A stretch of DNA of 64,000 nt from Nocardioides rotundus (GTDB taxonomy: Bacteria; Actinomycetota; Actinomycetes; Propionibacteriales; Nocardioidaceae), in NCBI RefSeq assembly GCF_019931675.1, contig NZ_CP082922.1, forward strand, positions 1,379,001 through 1,443,000, given 5' to 3'. Both the position numbers and the translations under genes were made by a program. Shown here one piece after another: positions 51,111 to 60,951 of the stretch (within the stretch, counting starts at the first letter, position 1; every line of letters starts with the position of its first letter). Under the pieces are notes generated by a model that was not told the origin of the DNA, did no database searches, and worked only from the letters and a program-made list of their open reading frames with translations.

Positions 51111-51875
51111 TCAGGCCGGCTGGCAGGTCGGGCAGTGGTGCGCGTCCCGCCGGCGACCGGCGGGGCCGACCTTCAGCACCCGGATCGTGCTCAGGCACCG
51201 GGTGCACGCCTTGTGCCCGAAGACCCGCAGCTCGGGCCGGGTGTAGCGCTCGGGGTCCATCCGAGCCGGAGCGGGCGCGACCAGCGCCTCGAGGTCGACC
51301 TCGCCCGCGGGGCGCAGGGGGTGCACCCGGGCGGCGAAGCACAGCTCGGCGGCCCACATGGTGCCGACGCCGGCGAGGTTGCGCTGGTCGAGCAGCGCGT
51401 CGAAGACCGGGCGCGCGGGGTCGGCGCCCAGCCGGGCCGCCGCGGCGGCGGGGTCCCAGTCGGCGCCGAGCACGTCCGGGCCGAGGTGGCCCAGCAGGGC
51501 AGCCTCACGCTCGGTAGGCAGCAGTTCGACGACGCCGAGCAGGAACCCCACGGCCTGCGCGGACGGGACGGCCAGCACCAGCCGGGCCTGATGACCGGGC
51601 CGCGGCCAGCGCTGCCCGGGACGCAACACCCGCCAGCTGCCGTCCATCCGGAGGTGGGTGTGCACGCTCCACTCACGCGTTCCCCGGAGCTCCCGGTCGG
51701 CCCGGAGCCGGGTGAGCAGGTGCTTGCCGCGGGGCACGGTGGCGACGACCTCGGCGCGGCTGAGGTCGACCGTGGCCAGCCGGGGCACCCGGAAGTCGGT
51801 GCGGGTGAGCACCTGCCCGCTCAGCGCGTCGTCCAGGCGCCGGGCCGTGCGCCAGACCGCGTCCCCCTCAGGCAC
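51111..51875 (-). CDS. nei: Formamidopyrimidine/endonuclease VIII-type DNA glycosylase (Nei2)
   Basis: The protein has 254 residues. The catalytic Pro2-Glu3 start (MPEGDAVWRTARRLDDALSG) and the H2TH part (FDALLDQRNLAGVGTMWAAE) are present. The C-terminal zinc finger is ACTRC and HHCPTC with the intervening basic loop. It removes oxidised pyrimidines. Its start overlaps the lhr stop by eight bases, so the two are translated together. The same lhr-nei2 pairing is known in Mycobacterium tuberculosis (Rv3296-Rv3297). Confidence 0.94.
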   Translation of the reverse strand: MPEGDAVWRTARRLDDALSGQVLTRTDFRVPRLATVDLSRAEVVATVPRGKHLLTRLRADRELRGTREWSVHTHLRMDGSWRVLRPGQRWPRPGHQARLVLAVPSAQAVGFLLGVVELLPTEREAALLGHLGPDVLGADWDPAAAAARLGADPARPVFDALLDQRNLAGVGTMWAAELCFAARVHPLRPAGEVDLEALVAPAPARMDPERYTRPELRVFGHKACTRCLSTIRVLKVGPAGRRRDAHHCPTCQPA

Positions 51876-54800
51876 GCAGCCGCAGCCCTCTCGGCGTCGC
51901 CACGAAGCCGGCGGCGGTCAGCGCCGCCCGCAGCGGGCTGTCCGGTCGGCCGAGCAGCGGGTCGCCGTCCGCCTTCTCCACCACCAGCTGCCCGAGCGCA
52001 CCCCGGCCTGCGGCCTCGGCGAGCGAGCCGAACGCCTGAGTGAGCACCGCCTCGTCGTCGGTCCAGGTGAGCAGGGTGCGCCCGCCGCGCTCGACGTAGG
52101 CGACCAGCTCGCCGTCCACCAGCACGACCAGGGCCCCGGCCTTGCGGCCCGGCCGGTGCCCGCCCTCGTCGGTGCGCTCCGGCCAGGCCAGGGCGGCGCC
52201 GTAGGGGTTCGCCGGGTCGGTGGCGGCCAGCGTGACCGCGACCGGGTCGCGCTCGCCGGTGAAGGTGCGCAGCCGGTCGATCGCCCCGACGGTGCCGAAC
52301 TGCGCCGCGCCCAGCCCGTCGACGAAGTATCCGCGGCGGGCACGGCCGGAGTCCTCGAAAGCGGCGAGCACGGAGTAGACCCCGGCGAAGCCGCCCGGCA
52401 CCCGCTCGGCCTGGACGGCGCCTCGGGTCACCACCCCGTGCCGCTCCAGCAGCCGCTCGGCGACGGCGTGCATCCGGCGGGTCCGGTCCGGCTCGATCTC
52501 GGGCAGCAGCGCCCAGCGACCCGACGTGCCGGGCGGACCGGTGCGCGGAGGCATCGGAGTGCGCCCGGGTCGACCGAGGCGTCCGCTCCGCGCCCGGGGA
52601 GGGGTACGGCGACCCCGGTGCGCCGTGCGCCCGGCCCCGGTGCGGGCCCGCAGCGGTGCCAGGGTGTCGCCGGAGACCCGGCCGGCCCAGACCAGGTCCC
52701 ACAGGGCGGCCGCGACCTCGGCGTCCGGAGCACCGGCGGCGTCGGCGAGCTGCCGGAAGAACCAGGCGCCGCCCGGCTCCAGGGCGTCGAGCAGGGCGCG
52801 GTGCAGCTCGGTGACCTCCAGGTCGCCGGGGTCGGGCAGGCTCAGCTCGGCCTGGTCGGCCGGGTGCAGGGAGACCCAGCCGTCCTCGCCGGGCAGCGCC
52901 CCGTGCCCGGCCCACAGCACCTCCCCGGTCGCCATCAGCTCGTCGAGCATCGCGGGCTGGTAGTCGCGCACCCGCGCGGGCAGCACCAGCGACTCCAGCG
53001 CGCTGGCGGGCACCACCGCGCCGGCGAGCTGGTCGACCGCATCCAGCACCCCGTCGACGCCGCGCAGCCCGCCGCGGCCGACGCCGACCCGCTGCCAGGT
53101 GGGCAGGAAGCGGCCCAGCACCCGCTGCTCGACGGGCTCGACCTCCTGGCGCAGCCGGGCCAGCGAGCGCCGTCGGATCCGTCGCAGCACGTCGGCGCCG
53201 CACCACTCGGTGCCCTGGCCGCCGGGGCTGAACTCACCCTCGACGACCCGACCCTGGGCCGACAGCCGGGCCAGGGTGTGCCGGACGACCGCGATGCCCA
53301 GGCCGAGGCGGGCGGCCACGTCCTCGGCGGTGAAGGGGCCGTGGGTCCGGGCGTAGCGGGACACCAGGTCGCCGACCGGGTCGTCGACGGACTCCAGGTG
53401 GGCGGCCGGGGTGCCGGGCGGCACGGCCACGCCCAGCCCGTCGCGCAGTCGGGCGACGTCCTCGATGACGGCGTACCGCTGCTCGCCGGCGACCCGCAGC
53501 GCCACCGCACGCCGGGCATCCACGAGCGCGGCGAGCCAGTCGGAGACCGGCGAGGAGGGCACCGTCCGGGCGGTCACCTCCTCGGCCGAGAGCGGCCCGA
53601 TCGTGCGGAGCAGGTCGGCGACCCCCTCGGCGTCGCGGGCCTGTCGCTCCGGGTCGAGCCGCTGCAGCTCGGCCTCCACCTCGACCAGCACGTCGGGGTC
53701 CAGCAGCTCGCGCAGCTCGGCCCGCCCGAGCAGCTCGCCCAGCAGGGCCTGGTCCAGCGACAGCGCGGCCGCCCGGCGCTCGGCCAGCGGGGAGTCGCCC
53801 TCGTAGAGGAACTCCGCGACGTAGCCGAACAGCAGCGACCGGGCGAACGGCGAGGGCTGCCGGGTCTCGACCTCCACGACCCGCACCCGCCGCTGCTCGA
53901 TCTCGCGGGCGAGGGTGAGCAGCGACGGCAGGTCGTAGACGTCCTGCAGCACCTCGCGCACGGTCTCCAGCACGATCGGGAAGGACGGGTACTGGGCGGC
54001 GACGCTGAGCAGCGAGGCCGCCCGCTGCCGCTGCTGCCACAGGGGCGCCCGGCGGCCCGGATCGCGCCGGGGCAGCAGCAGCGCCCGCGCGGCCGCCTCG
54101 CGGAAGCGGGAGGCGAACAGCGCCGAGCCGCCGACCTCGGTGGTCACGATCTCCTCGACCTCGCCGGGGTCCATCAGCACCAGCTCGGCGGTGGGCGCCT
54201 CGTCGCCGGTGTCGGGGATCCGCAGCACGATCCCGTCGTCGGAGGCGACGGCCTGTGCCTCGACGCCCAGCCGCTCGCGCACCCGGGCGTTGATCGCCAG
54301 CGCCCAGGGGGCGTGCACCGCCAGGCCGTAGGGCGAGTGCAGGACCAGCCGCCAGTCGCCGAGCTCGTCGCGGAACCGCTCGACCAGCAGGGTCCGGTCG
54401 TCCGGCACCACCCCGGCGGCCTCCCGCTGCTCGGCGATGTGCGCGACCAGGTTGCCGGCCGCCCACTCGTCCAGCCCCGCCTCGCGCGCCCGCTCCAGCG
54501 CGCGCTCCTCCGGCAGGGCAGTCAGCGCGCGGGTGAACTCGCCGACCGCACGGCCCAGCTCGGCCGGCCGCCCGGGGGAGTCGCCCCGCCAGAACGGCAG
54601 CCGACCCGGCACGCCCGGCGCGGGCGAGACCAGCACCCGGTCGTGGGTGATGTCCTCGATCCGCCAGGAGGTCGCGCCGAGCGCGAACACGTCCCCGACC
54701 CGGGACTCATAGACCATCTCCTCGTCCAGCTCGCCCACCCGGCGGCCCGGCCCCTCGCCACCGACCAGGAAGACCCCGAAGAGCCCCCGGTCGGGGATCG

Positions 54801-56421
54801 TCCCGCCGCTGGTCACGGCCAGCCGCTGAGCGCCCGGCCGTGCGGTGAGCTGCCCGGTCACCCGGTCCCACACGATCCGCGGCCGCAGCTCGGCGAACTC
54901 GTCGGAGGGGTAGCGCCCCGAGAGCAGGTCGAGGACGGCGTCGAAGGCGCTGCGCGGCAGGGAGGAGTACGGCGCGGCCCGCCGCACCAGGTCGAAGAGC
55001 TCGTCGGCGTCCCAGGAGTCCATCGCCAGCGTGGCCACCACCTGCTGGGCCAGCACGTCCAGCGGGTTGGCCGGCACCGACAGCGCCTCGATCGCGCCGC
55101 TGCGCATCCGCTCCACGGTGACCGCCGTCTGCGGCAGGTCGCCCCGGTGCTTGGGGAAGAGCACGCCGCGCGAGACCTCGCCGACCTGGTGGCCGGCCCG
55201 GCCGACCCGCTGCAGGCCGCTGGCCACCGACGGGGGCGACTCCACCTGGATCACCAGGTCGACCGAGCCCATGTCGATGCCGAGCTCGAGACTGCTGGTG
55301 GCCACCACCGCGGGCAGCCGGCCGGACTTGAGGTCGTCCTCGATCAGCGCCCGCTGCTCCTTGGAGACCGAGCCGTGGTGGGCGCGGGCGATCACCGGAG
55401 CCGCGCCCTCGGTGGCGCCGGCCTGGCCCATCAGCTCGGCCGGCGGGCGCCCAGGGTCATCGGGGGAGTCGGGGGACTCCTCGGCGGCGTCGCCGGCGAG
55501 CTCGTTGAGCCGGGCGGTCAGCCGCTCGGCGAGCCGGCGGGAGTTGGCGAAGACGATGGTCGAGCGGTGCTGCCCGATGAGCTCGGCGATCCGCTCCTCG
55601 ACGTGCGGCCAGAGCGAGCGGCCTTGCTGCGGGTCGTCCTCGGTCTCGTCGTACCCTCCCGGCTCGGTCATGTCCTCCACGGGCACGACGACCCGCAGGT
55701 CCCAGGCCTTCTGCGCCGGGGGCGCGACGATCTCGACCGGGGTGGGGCCGCCGAGGAAGCGCGCGACCTCCTCCAGCGGGCGCACGGTGGCCGAGAGCCC
55801 GATCCGCTGCGCGGGGCGCTCCAGCAGCTCGTCGAGCCGCTCCAGCGAGAGCGCCAGGTGCGCGCCGCGCTTGGTGCCCGCCACCGCGTGCACCTCGTCG
55901 ATGATCACCGTGTCCACGTCGCGCAGCGACTCGCGCGCCTGCGAGGTGAGCATGAGGAACAGCGACTCGGGCGTGGTGATGAGCACGTCCGGCGGCCGGC
56001 TGGTCAGCCGGCGGCGCTCGGCCGCGGGAGTGTCGCCGGAGCGCACCCCGACGGAGATCTCCGGCGCCGGCTGCCCCATCCGCTCGGCGGTCTGCCGGAT
56101 GCCGACGAGCGGGCTGCGCAGGTTGCGCTCGACGTCGACCGCGAGCGCCTTAAGCGGGGAGACGTAGAGCACCCGGGTGCCCGACCCGGGCTCGCGCACC
56201 AGGTGGTCCAGCCCCCAGAGGAACGCCGCCAGCGTCTTGCCCGACCCGGTCGGGGCGACGACCAGCGCGTTCGCTCCGCGCGAGACCGCCTCCCACGCGT
56301 CGGCCTGCACCGGCGTGGGCGCCTCGAAGGCCGCCTCGAACCACGCCCGGGTGGGCGCGCTGAAGCGCTCCAGGGCGTCGGCGGCGTCGGTGGGTGGGGT
56401 CACCGGGCCAGTCTCGCTCAC
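51868..56421 (-). CDS. lhr: Lhr-type ATP-dependent DNA helicase
   Basis: A large DNA-repair helicase of 1,517 residues from the GTG at 56421 (VSETGPVTPP). The frame stays open for another 284 codons upstream, but that part lies over the acyl-CoA synthetase in another frame and is not coding. Walker A is APTGSGKT (56-63), motif II is DEVH (175-178), and later helicase motifs include QVGRAGHQVG and VVATSSLELGIDMGSVD. The C-terminal half is the Lhr-specific winged-helix and beta-barrel region. The nei2 gene overlaps its end, suggesting joint action on damaged DNA. Confidence 0.96.
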   Translation of the reverse strand: MSETGPVTPPTDAADALERFSAPTRAWFEAAFEAPTPVQADAWEAVSRGANALVVAPTGSGKTLAAFLWGLDHLVREPGSGTRVLYVSPLKALAVDVERNLRSPLVGIRQTAERMGQPAPEISVGVRSGDTPAAERRRLTSRPPDVLITTPESLFLMLTSQARESLRDVDTVIIDEVHAVAGTKRGAHLALSLERLDELLERPAQRIGLSATVRPLEEVARFLGGPTPVEIVAPPAQKAWDLRVVVPVEDMTEPGGYDETEDDPQQGRSLWPHVEERIAELIGQHRSTIVFANSRRLAERLTARLNELAGDAAEESPDSPDDPGRPPAELMGQAGATEGAAPVIARAHHGSVSKEQRALIEDDLKSGRLPAVVATSSLELGIDMGSVDLVIQVESPPSVASGLQRVGRAGHQVGEVSRGVLFPKHRGDLPQTAVTVERMRSGAIEALSVPANPLDVLAQQVVATLAMDSWDADELFDLVRRAAPYSSLPRSAFDAVLDLLSGRYPSDEFAELRPRIVWDRVTGQLTARPGAQRLAVTSGGTIPDRGLFGVFLVGGEGPGRRVGELDEEMVYESRVGDVFALGATSWRIEDITHDRVLVSPAPGVPGRLPFWRGDSPGRPAELGRAVGEFTRALTALPEERALERAREAGLDEWAAGNLVAHIAEQREAAGVVPDDRTLLVERFRDELGDWRLVLHSPYGLAVHAPWALAINARVRERLGVEAQAVASDDGIVLRIPDTGDEAPTAELVLMDPGEVEEIVTTEVGGSALFASRFREAAARALLLPRRDPGRRAPLWQQRQRAASLLSVAAQYPSFPIVLETVREVLQDVYDLPSLLTLAREIEQRRVRVVEVETRQPSPFARSLLFGYVAEFLYEGDSPLAERRAAALSLDQALLGELLGRAELRELLDPDVLVEVEAELQRLDPERQARDAEGVADLLRTIGPLSAEEVTARTVPSSPVSDWLAALVDARRAVALRVAGEQRYAVIEDVARLRDGLGVAVPPGTPAAHLESVDDPVGDLVSRYARTHGPFTAEDVAARLGLGIAVVRHTLARLSAQGRVVEGEFSPGGQGTEWCGADVLRRIRRRSLARLRQEVEPVEQRVLGRFLPTWQRVGVGRGGLRGVDGVLDAVDQLAGAVVPASALESLVLPARVRDYQPAMLDELMATGEVLWAGHGALPGEDGWVSLHPADQAELSLPDPGDLEVTELHRALLDALEPGGAWFFRQLADAAGAPDAEVAAALWDLVWAGRVSGDTLAPLRARTGAGRTAHRGRRTPPRARSGRLGRPGRTPMPPRTGPPGTSGRWALLPEIEPDRTRRMHAVAERLLERHGVVTRGAVQAERVPGGFAGVYSVLAAFEDSGRARRGYFVDGLGAAQFGTVGAIDRLRTFTGERDPVAVTLAATDPANPYGAALAWPERTDEGGHRPGRKAGALVVLVDGELVAYVERGGRTLLTWTDDEAVLTQAFGSLAEAAGRGALGQLVVEKADGDPLLGRPDSPLRAALTAAGFVATPRGLRLRA

Positions 56422-56453
56422 GCCGCCGACAACCGCCCGCGCAGTGCCCGCCC

Positions 56454-58172
56454 TCAGCTGCCGCGCAGGTCGAAGTCCTCGTCGCGGTGCTCGGTGCCGA
56501 TCCGCTCGTCGGCGTTCTCGCTCTCCCGCTGCCGCAGCTCGACCCGCCGGATCTTCCCGGAGATGGTCTTGGGCAGCTCGAAGAACTCCAGCCGCCGCAC
56601 CCGGAGGTACGGCGGGAGGTGCTCGCGCGCGTAGGCCAGGATCGAGCGGGCGGTCTCGGCCGTCGGCTCGTGACCGTCGACGAGGGCGACGTACGCCTTC
56701 GGCACCGCCAGCCGCACCGGGTCGGGCGCGGGCACCACCGCCGCCTCGGCCACGGCCTCGTGCTCGATGAGCACGCTCTCCAGCTCGAAGGGGCTGACCT
56801 TGTAGTCGGAGGCCTTGAAGACGTCGTCGGTGCGGCCGACGTAGGTGATGTAGCCGTCCTCGTCGCGGGCCGCCACGTCGCCGGTGTGGTAGTAGCCGCC
56901 GGCCATCGCGTCGGCGTTGCGCGCCGCGTCGCCCTGGTATCCCGTCATCAGCGGCAGCGGCTCGGCACCCAGGTCCAGGCAGATCTCGCCCTCCCCGACG
57001 CCGTCCACGCGCTCCCCGGTGTTGGGGTCGACGAGCACGACCGGGAGGCCGGGCAGCGGGCGACCCATCGAGCCCGGCCGGACCTCCTGGCCGGGGGTGT
57101 TCCCGATCTGCGCCGTGGTCTCGGTCTGGCCGTAGCCGTCGCGCAGCGTCATGCCCCAGGCCCGCTCCACCTGGGCGATCACCTCGGGGTTGAGCGGCTC
57201 GCCCGCCCCGATCGCCTCGCGCAGGGAGGAGGGCCTGCCCCCGGACAGGTCCGCGTTGATGAGCATCCGCCACACCGTCGGCGGGGCGCAGAAGGTGGTG
57301 ACGCCCTCGTTCTCCAGCTGCCCGAGCAGCGAGGCCGCGTCGAAGCGGGCGTAGTTGAACACCAGCACGGTCGCCTCGGCCAGCCAGGGGGCGAAGAAGT
57401 TCGACCAGGCGTGCTTGGCCCAGCCGGGGCTGGAGATGTTGAGGTGCACGTCGCCGGGCTGCAGGCCGAGCCAGTAGACGGTCGAGAGGTGCCCGACGGG
57501 GTAGGAGCGGTGGGTGTGCTCGACCAGCTTGGGCCGCGACGTGGTGCCGGAGGTGAAGTAGAGGAGCAGCCGGTCGGTCGTGCCGTTGCCGGGGTGCTCG
57601 ACCGGCTCCTCGGCGCGGTCGTAGGCGGCGGCGTACTCCAGCCAGCCCTCGGTCCGCTCACCCACGGCGAAGCGGTGCAGCTCGACGTCGAGGTCGGCGA
57701 ACTTGCCGGTGTCGGAGGCGTTGCAGACGACCGCGCGCGCCTCCCCGCGCTGCACCCGGTCGGCGAGCTCGGCCGGCGGTGCGGCGGTCGTGGTCGGCAT
57801 GATCACCGCGCCCAGCTTGATGATCGCCAGCATCGTCTCCCACAGCTCGACCTGGTTGCCGAGCATGACGATGACGCTGTCGCCGGGGCCGATGCCCTGC
57901 TCGCGCAGCATCGCCGCGACCTGGTCGGAGCGGCGGGCGAGCTCGTCGAAGGAGTACGACGCCCGCGCGCCGTCCTCCTCCACGATCACCAGGCCCGGCG
58001 CGTCGTTGCCGCGGGCGAACGGCTCGAACCAGTCGTGGGCGAAGTTGAAGCAGTCGCCGACGTCGGGCCAGGCGAACCCCTCGATCGCGTCGTCGTAGCT
58101 CTCGCGCTGCTCCAGCAGCCGGTCGCGAGCGGAGCGCAGGGCGGTGGTGGCATCGGATGCATCGGTGGACAT
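56454..58172 (-). CDS. AMP-dependent acyl-CoA synthetase
   Basis: The protein has 572 residues from the ATG at 58172 (MSTDASD), with GGATGAG upstream. The P-loop is LLYFTSGTTSRPK, followed by YGQTETT and GYYHTGDVAARDEDGYITYV. The hinge is GRTDDVFKASDYKVSPFELE and the C-terminal catalytic Lys lies in LPKTISGKIRR. The acyl-binding part resembles acetyl- and medium-chain acyl-CoA synthetases; the substrate cannot be fixed. It activates a carboxylate as acyl-AMP, then forms the thioester with CoA. It precedes lhr by 32 bases on the same strand and diverges from the ABC-2 exporter. Confidence 0.92.
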   Translation of the reverse strand: MSTDASDATTALRSARDRLLEQRESYDDAIEGFAWPDVGDCFNFAHDWFEPFARGNDAPGLVIVEEDGARASYSFDELARRSDQVAAMLREQGIGPGDSVIVMLGNQVELWETMLAIIKLGAVIMPTTTAAPPAELADRVQRGEARAVVCNASDTGKFADLDVELHRFAVGERTEGWLEYAAAYDRAEEPVEHPGNGTTDRLLLYFTSGTTSRPKLVEHTHRSYPVGHLSTVYWLGLQPGDVHLNISSPGWAKHAWSNFFAPWLAEATVLVFNYARFDAASLLGQLENEGVTTFCAPPTVWRMLINADLSGGRPSSLREAIGAGEPLNPEVIAQVERAWGMTLRDGYGQTETTAQIGNTPGQEVRPGSMGRPLPGLPVVLVDPNTGERVDGVGEGEICLDLGAEPLPLMTGYQGDAARNADAMAGGYYHTGDVAARDEDGYITYVGRTDDVFKASDYKVSPFELESVLIEHEAVAEAAVVPAPDPVRLAVPKAYVALVDGHEPTAETARSILAYAREHLPPYLRVRRLEFFELPKTISGKIRRVELRQRESENADERIGTEHRDEDFDLRGS

Positions 58173-58268
58173 GGGCTCATCCTTGCGCGGATCCGGCCGG
58201 CGCGGCACCCGCTGGCGCGCCGTACTCGAATCTCGGTTCCCCGGTGTCGGCGGCTGCGCCTAGGGTTC

Positions 58269-59219
58269 GTGACCGTGACCGTGACCGACCCCGACACCGA
58301 CGTGATGATCCGCGCCCGCGACCTGCGCAAGCGGTTCGGCGACTTCGAGGCGGTGCGCGGCATCGACCTGGACGTCCTCCGCGGCGAGGCGTTCGGCTTC
58401 CTCGGCCCCAACGGTGCCGGGAAGTCCAGCACCATGCGGATGATCGCCTCGGTCTCGCCGGTGAGCTCGGGGGAGCTGACGGTGCTCGGGATGGACCCGG
58501 CCGAGCACGGCTCGGCGATCCGCGCCCGGCTCGGCGTGTGCCCGCAGGAGGACACGCTGGACAACGAGCTGAACGTGCGCGACAACCTGTTCGTCTACGG
58601 CCGCTACTTCGGGCTGCCGAAGGCGGTGGCGGCCGAGCGCACCGACGAGCTGCTGGACTTCGCCAACCTCACCGAGCGGGCCAAGGCGAAGGTGGAGGAC
58701 CTCTCCGGCGGGATGAAGCGGCGGCTGACCATCGCCCGGTCGCTGATCAACCGGCCCGACCTGCTGCTGCTCGACGAGCCCACGACGGGTCTGGACCCGC
58801 AGGCACGGCACGTGCTGTGGGACCAGCTCTACCGGCTCAAGCAGGCGGGCGTGACGCTGGCGATCACCACGCACTACATGGACGAGGCCGAGCAGCTGTG
58901 CGACCGGCTGGTGGTCATCGACCGCGGCGAGATCGTGGCGCAGGGATCGCCGCTGGAGCTGATCCGCGAGCACTCCACCAGGGAGGTCGCCGAGCTGCGC
59001 TTCGGGGTCGGCGAGCACGAGGGCCTGGTCGAGCAGGTCGCCGACCTGGGGGAGCGGGTCGAGGTGCTGCCCGACCGGCTGCTGGTCTACAGCGGCGACG
59101 GCGAGGAGGTGGTCGCGCGGGCGCACGAGCGCGGCCTGCAGCCGCTCGCGGTGCTGGTGCGGCGCTCGACGCTGGAGGACGTGTTCCTCCGGCTGACCGG
59201 ACGGACGCTGGTGGAGTGA
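58269..59219 (+). CDS. ABC-2 exporter ATP-binding protein
   Basis: The protein has 316 residues from the first of three in-frame GTG codons (58269, 58275, 58281; the sequence GTGACC repeats three times), so the exact start is uncertain. Walker A is GPNGAGKSS, signature LSGGMKRRLTIARSL, Walker B LLLLDEPTTGLDP, and the H-loop is TTHYMDEAEQL. The class is that of DrrA/NodI multidrug and lipid exporters. Its stop overlaps the first permease (TGATG), giving a three-gene operon. No biosynthetic cluster is nearby to name a substrate. Confidence 0.9.
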   Translation: MTVTVTDPDTDVMIRARDLRKRFGDFEAVRGIDLDVLRGEAFGFLGPNGAGKSSTMRMIASVSPVSSGELTVLGMDPAEHGSAIRARLGVCPQEDTLDNELNVRDNLFVYGRYFGLPKAVAAERTDELLDFANLTERAKAKVEDLSGGMKRRLTIARSLINRPDLLLLDEPTTGLDPQARHVLWDQLYRLKQAGVTLAITTHYMDEAEQLCDRLVVIDRGEIVAQGSPLELIREHSTREVAELRFGVGEHEGLVEQVADLGERVEVLPDRLLVYSGDGEEVVARAHERGLQPLAVLVRRSTLEDVFLRLTGRTLVE

Positions 59220-60061
59220 TGGCGACGACCGGCCCGACCCGCGACGCGCGGGACACGACCACGGGGGAGCCCCGCGACCTGACGCTGTGGGAGGGCCTGG
59301 CGCGCCAGCGCGACTACTGGTGGACGGTCTATCGGCGCACCTGGAAGGCGTCGATCATCAGCTCGTTCGTCAGCCCGATCTTCTACGTCGTGGCGATGGG
59401 CGTGATCCTCGGCGGCTTCATCGCCGGTGACCCGTCCACGCTCGAGGGGGCGGACAGCTACCTCGCGTTCGTCGTGCCCGGGCTGGTGAGCGCGCACGCC
59501 ATGCAGACCGCCGTGGGCGAGACGACGTACCCCGTCATGGGTGCGGTGAAGTGGCACAAGGTCTACTTCAGCCAGCTCGCCACGCCGCTGACGCCCGCGC
59601 ACGTCGCGATCGCACACCTGCTGTTCATGACCGCGCGGGTGGCGAGCGCGTGCGGCGTGTTCATGCTGGTGCTCGCGCCGTTCGGGCTGTTCACCACCTG
59701 GTGGGGGCCGTTCGTGGCGTTCCTCGCGCAGGTGCTGACCGGTGCGGCCTGCGGGGCGCTGACCTACGCGATGAGCATCCGGATGCGCAGCGAGGCCGGC
59801 TTCGGGGTGTTCTTCCGGCTGGTGGTCTTCCCGCTGTTCCTCTTCTCCGGGGCGTTCTTCCCGGTGGACAACCTCGGCCCCGTGGGCGCGGCGATCGCCC
59901 GGCTGACCCCGCTGTGGCAGGGGGTGAACCTGTCCCGGATGTTCACCGTCGGGCAGGTCGACTGGTCCGTGGCCGCCGTCAACGTGGTCGTCCTGCTGGC
60001 CCTGCTGGCGCTCGGGACGTGGCTCTCGGTGACTGGCCTGCGGAAGCGGGTGACCGACTGA
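59219..60061 (+). CDS. ABC-2 exporter permease 1
   Basis: The protein has 280 residues with six helices: WKASIISSFVSPIFYVVAMG, an AFVVPGLVSAHAMQTAV entry, and a C-terminal LFLFSGAFFPVDNLGPVGAA that is the ABC-2 signature of DrrB/NodJ permeases. The ATG overlaps the ATPase stop and the stop overlaps the next ATG, so expression is coupled. It would form the translocation pore with permease 2. Confidence 0.88.
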   Translation: MATTGPTRDARDTTTGEPRDLTLWEGLARQRDYWWTVYRRTWKASIISSFVSPIFYVVAMGVILGGFIAGDPSTLEGADSYLAFVVPGLVSAHAMQTAVGETTYPVMGAVKWHKVYFSQLATPLTPAHVAIAHLLFMTARVASACGVFMLVLAPFGLFTTWWGPFVAFLAQVLTGAACGALTYAMSIRMRSEAGFGVFFRLVVFPLFLFSGAFFPVDNLGPVGAAIARLTPLWQGVNLSRMFTVGQVDWSVAAVNVVVLLALLALGTWLSVTGLRKRVTD

Positions 60062-60867
60062 TGAGCAGCCTGACCCCCGACCGCACGCCCGTCTCGCCGC
60101 TCACGCCGTGGCAGGCGACCTGGCTGCTGGTGCAGCGCAACTACATCACCTACAAGGCTGAGTGGAAGCTCTTCCTCACCGGCTTCCTGGAGCCGGTGTT
60201 CTTCCTGTTCTCCATCGGCATCGGCGTCGGGCAGCTCATCGGCTCCTTCACCGTGGGCGGCGAGCAGGTGCCCTACGCCGCCTTCGTCGCGCCGGGGATG
60301 CTCGCGGCCAGCGCCTTCAACGGCGCCCTGATGGACTCCACGTTCAACGTGTTCTTCAAGCTGCGCTACGAGAAGCTCTACGACCAGATCCTGGCCACGC
60401 CGCTGCGGGTGCCCGACATCGCCCGCGGGGAGATCCTCTGGGGCAACCTGCGCGGCGGTGCCTACTCCGCCGGCTTCCTGGTCGTCATGCTGGCGATGGG
60501 GCTGATCCAGTCGTGGTGGGCGCTGCTCGCGCTGCCCGCCGCGCTGCTGATCGGGTTCGCGTTCTCCGCGGTCTGCATGGGGCTGACGACCTTCATGACC
60601 AGCTGGCAGGACTTCGACAAGATCACCTTGATCCAGCTGCCGATGTTCCTGTTCTCCGCGACGTTCTTCCCCGTCACCGCCTTCCCGGACTGGCTGCGCT
60701 GGGTGGTGGAGCTGACGCCGCTCTACCGCGGCGTCGTGCTGTGCCGCGAGCTCACCACCGGCGCCGTCGGCTGGGGGAGCCTGGTGTCGGTGGTCTACCT
60801 GGCCGCCATGGGCCTGCTCGGCCTCTGGCTGGTACGCCGCCGGCTGGCGGCGCTGCTGCTCACCTGA
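60061..60867 (+). CDS. ABC-2 exporter permease 2
   Basis: The protein has 268 residues with six helices. Segments include WKLFLTGFLEPVFFLFSIGI, AAFVAPGMLAASAFNGALMD, RYEKLYDQILATPLRVPDI and the signature MFLFSATFFPVTAFPDWLRW. It is a paralogue of permease 1, making a heterodimeric exporter with the ATPase at 58269. A hairpin terminator begins 35 bases after the stop. Confidence 0.88.
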   Translation: MSSLTPDRTPVSPLTPWQATWLLVQRNYITYKAEWKLFLTGFLEPVFFLFSIGIGVGQLIGSFTVGGEQVPYAAFVAPGMLAASAFNGALMDSTFNVFFKLRYEKLYDQILATPLRVPDIARGEILWGNLRGGAYSAGFLVVMLAMGLIQSWWALLALPAALLIGFAFSAVCMGLTTFMTSWQDFDKITLIQLPMFLFSATFFPVTAFPDWLRWVVELTPLYRGVVLCRELTTGAVGWGSLVSVVYLAAMGLLGLWLVRRRLAALLLT

Positions 60868-60902
60868 GGCCCGCCCGCTCCTTCTGCGGCCGGCCGACAG
60901 GG

Positions 60903-60949
60903 GGTAGCCCAGCCACCTGAACCGCGGCTGGTGAGGTGGCCTGGCTACC
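60903..60949. terminator. Hairpin between convergent ABC-2 operon and GNAT gene
   Basis: Arms 60903-60918 (GGTAGCCCAGCCACCT) and 60934-60949 pair at 14 of 16 positions around a 15-base loop. It is followed at once by the stop of the minus-strand GNAT gene, so it can serve both directions. Confidence 0.65.
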
Positions 60950-60951
60950 TC

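Noticed and set aside
51658..56634. 1,658-residue plus-strand open frame opposite lhr and nei
   Set aside because: Composition is typical of an antisense shadow (His/Gln/Arg/Gly runs) and all catalytic motifs are on the minus strand.
56422..57273. In-frame upstream extension of lhr (284 codons)
   Set aside because: It lies over the acyl-CoA synthetase in another frame, is Arg/Gly-rich without domain features, and the GTG at 56421 gives the normal Lhr length.
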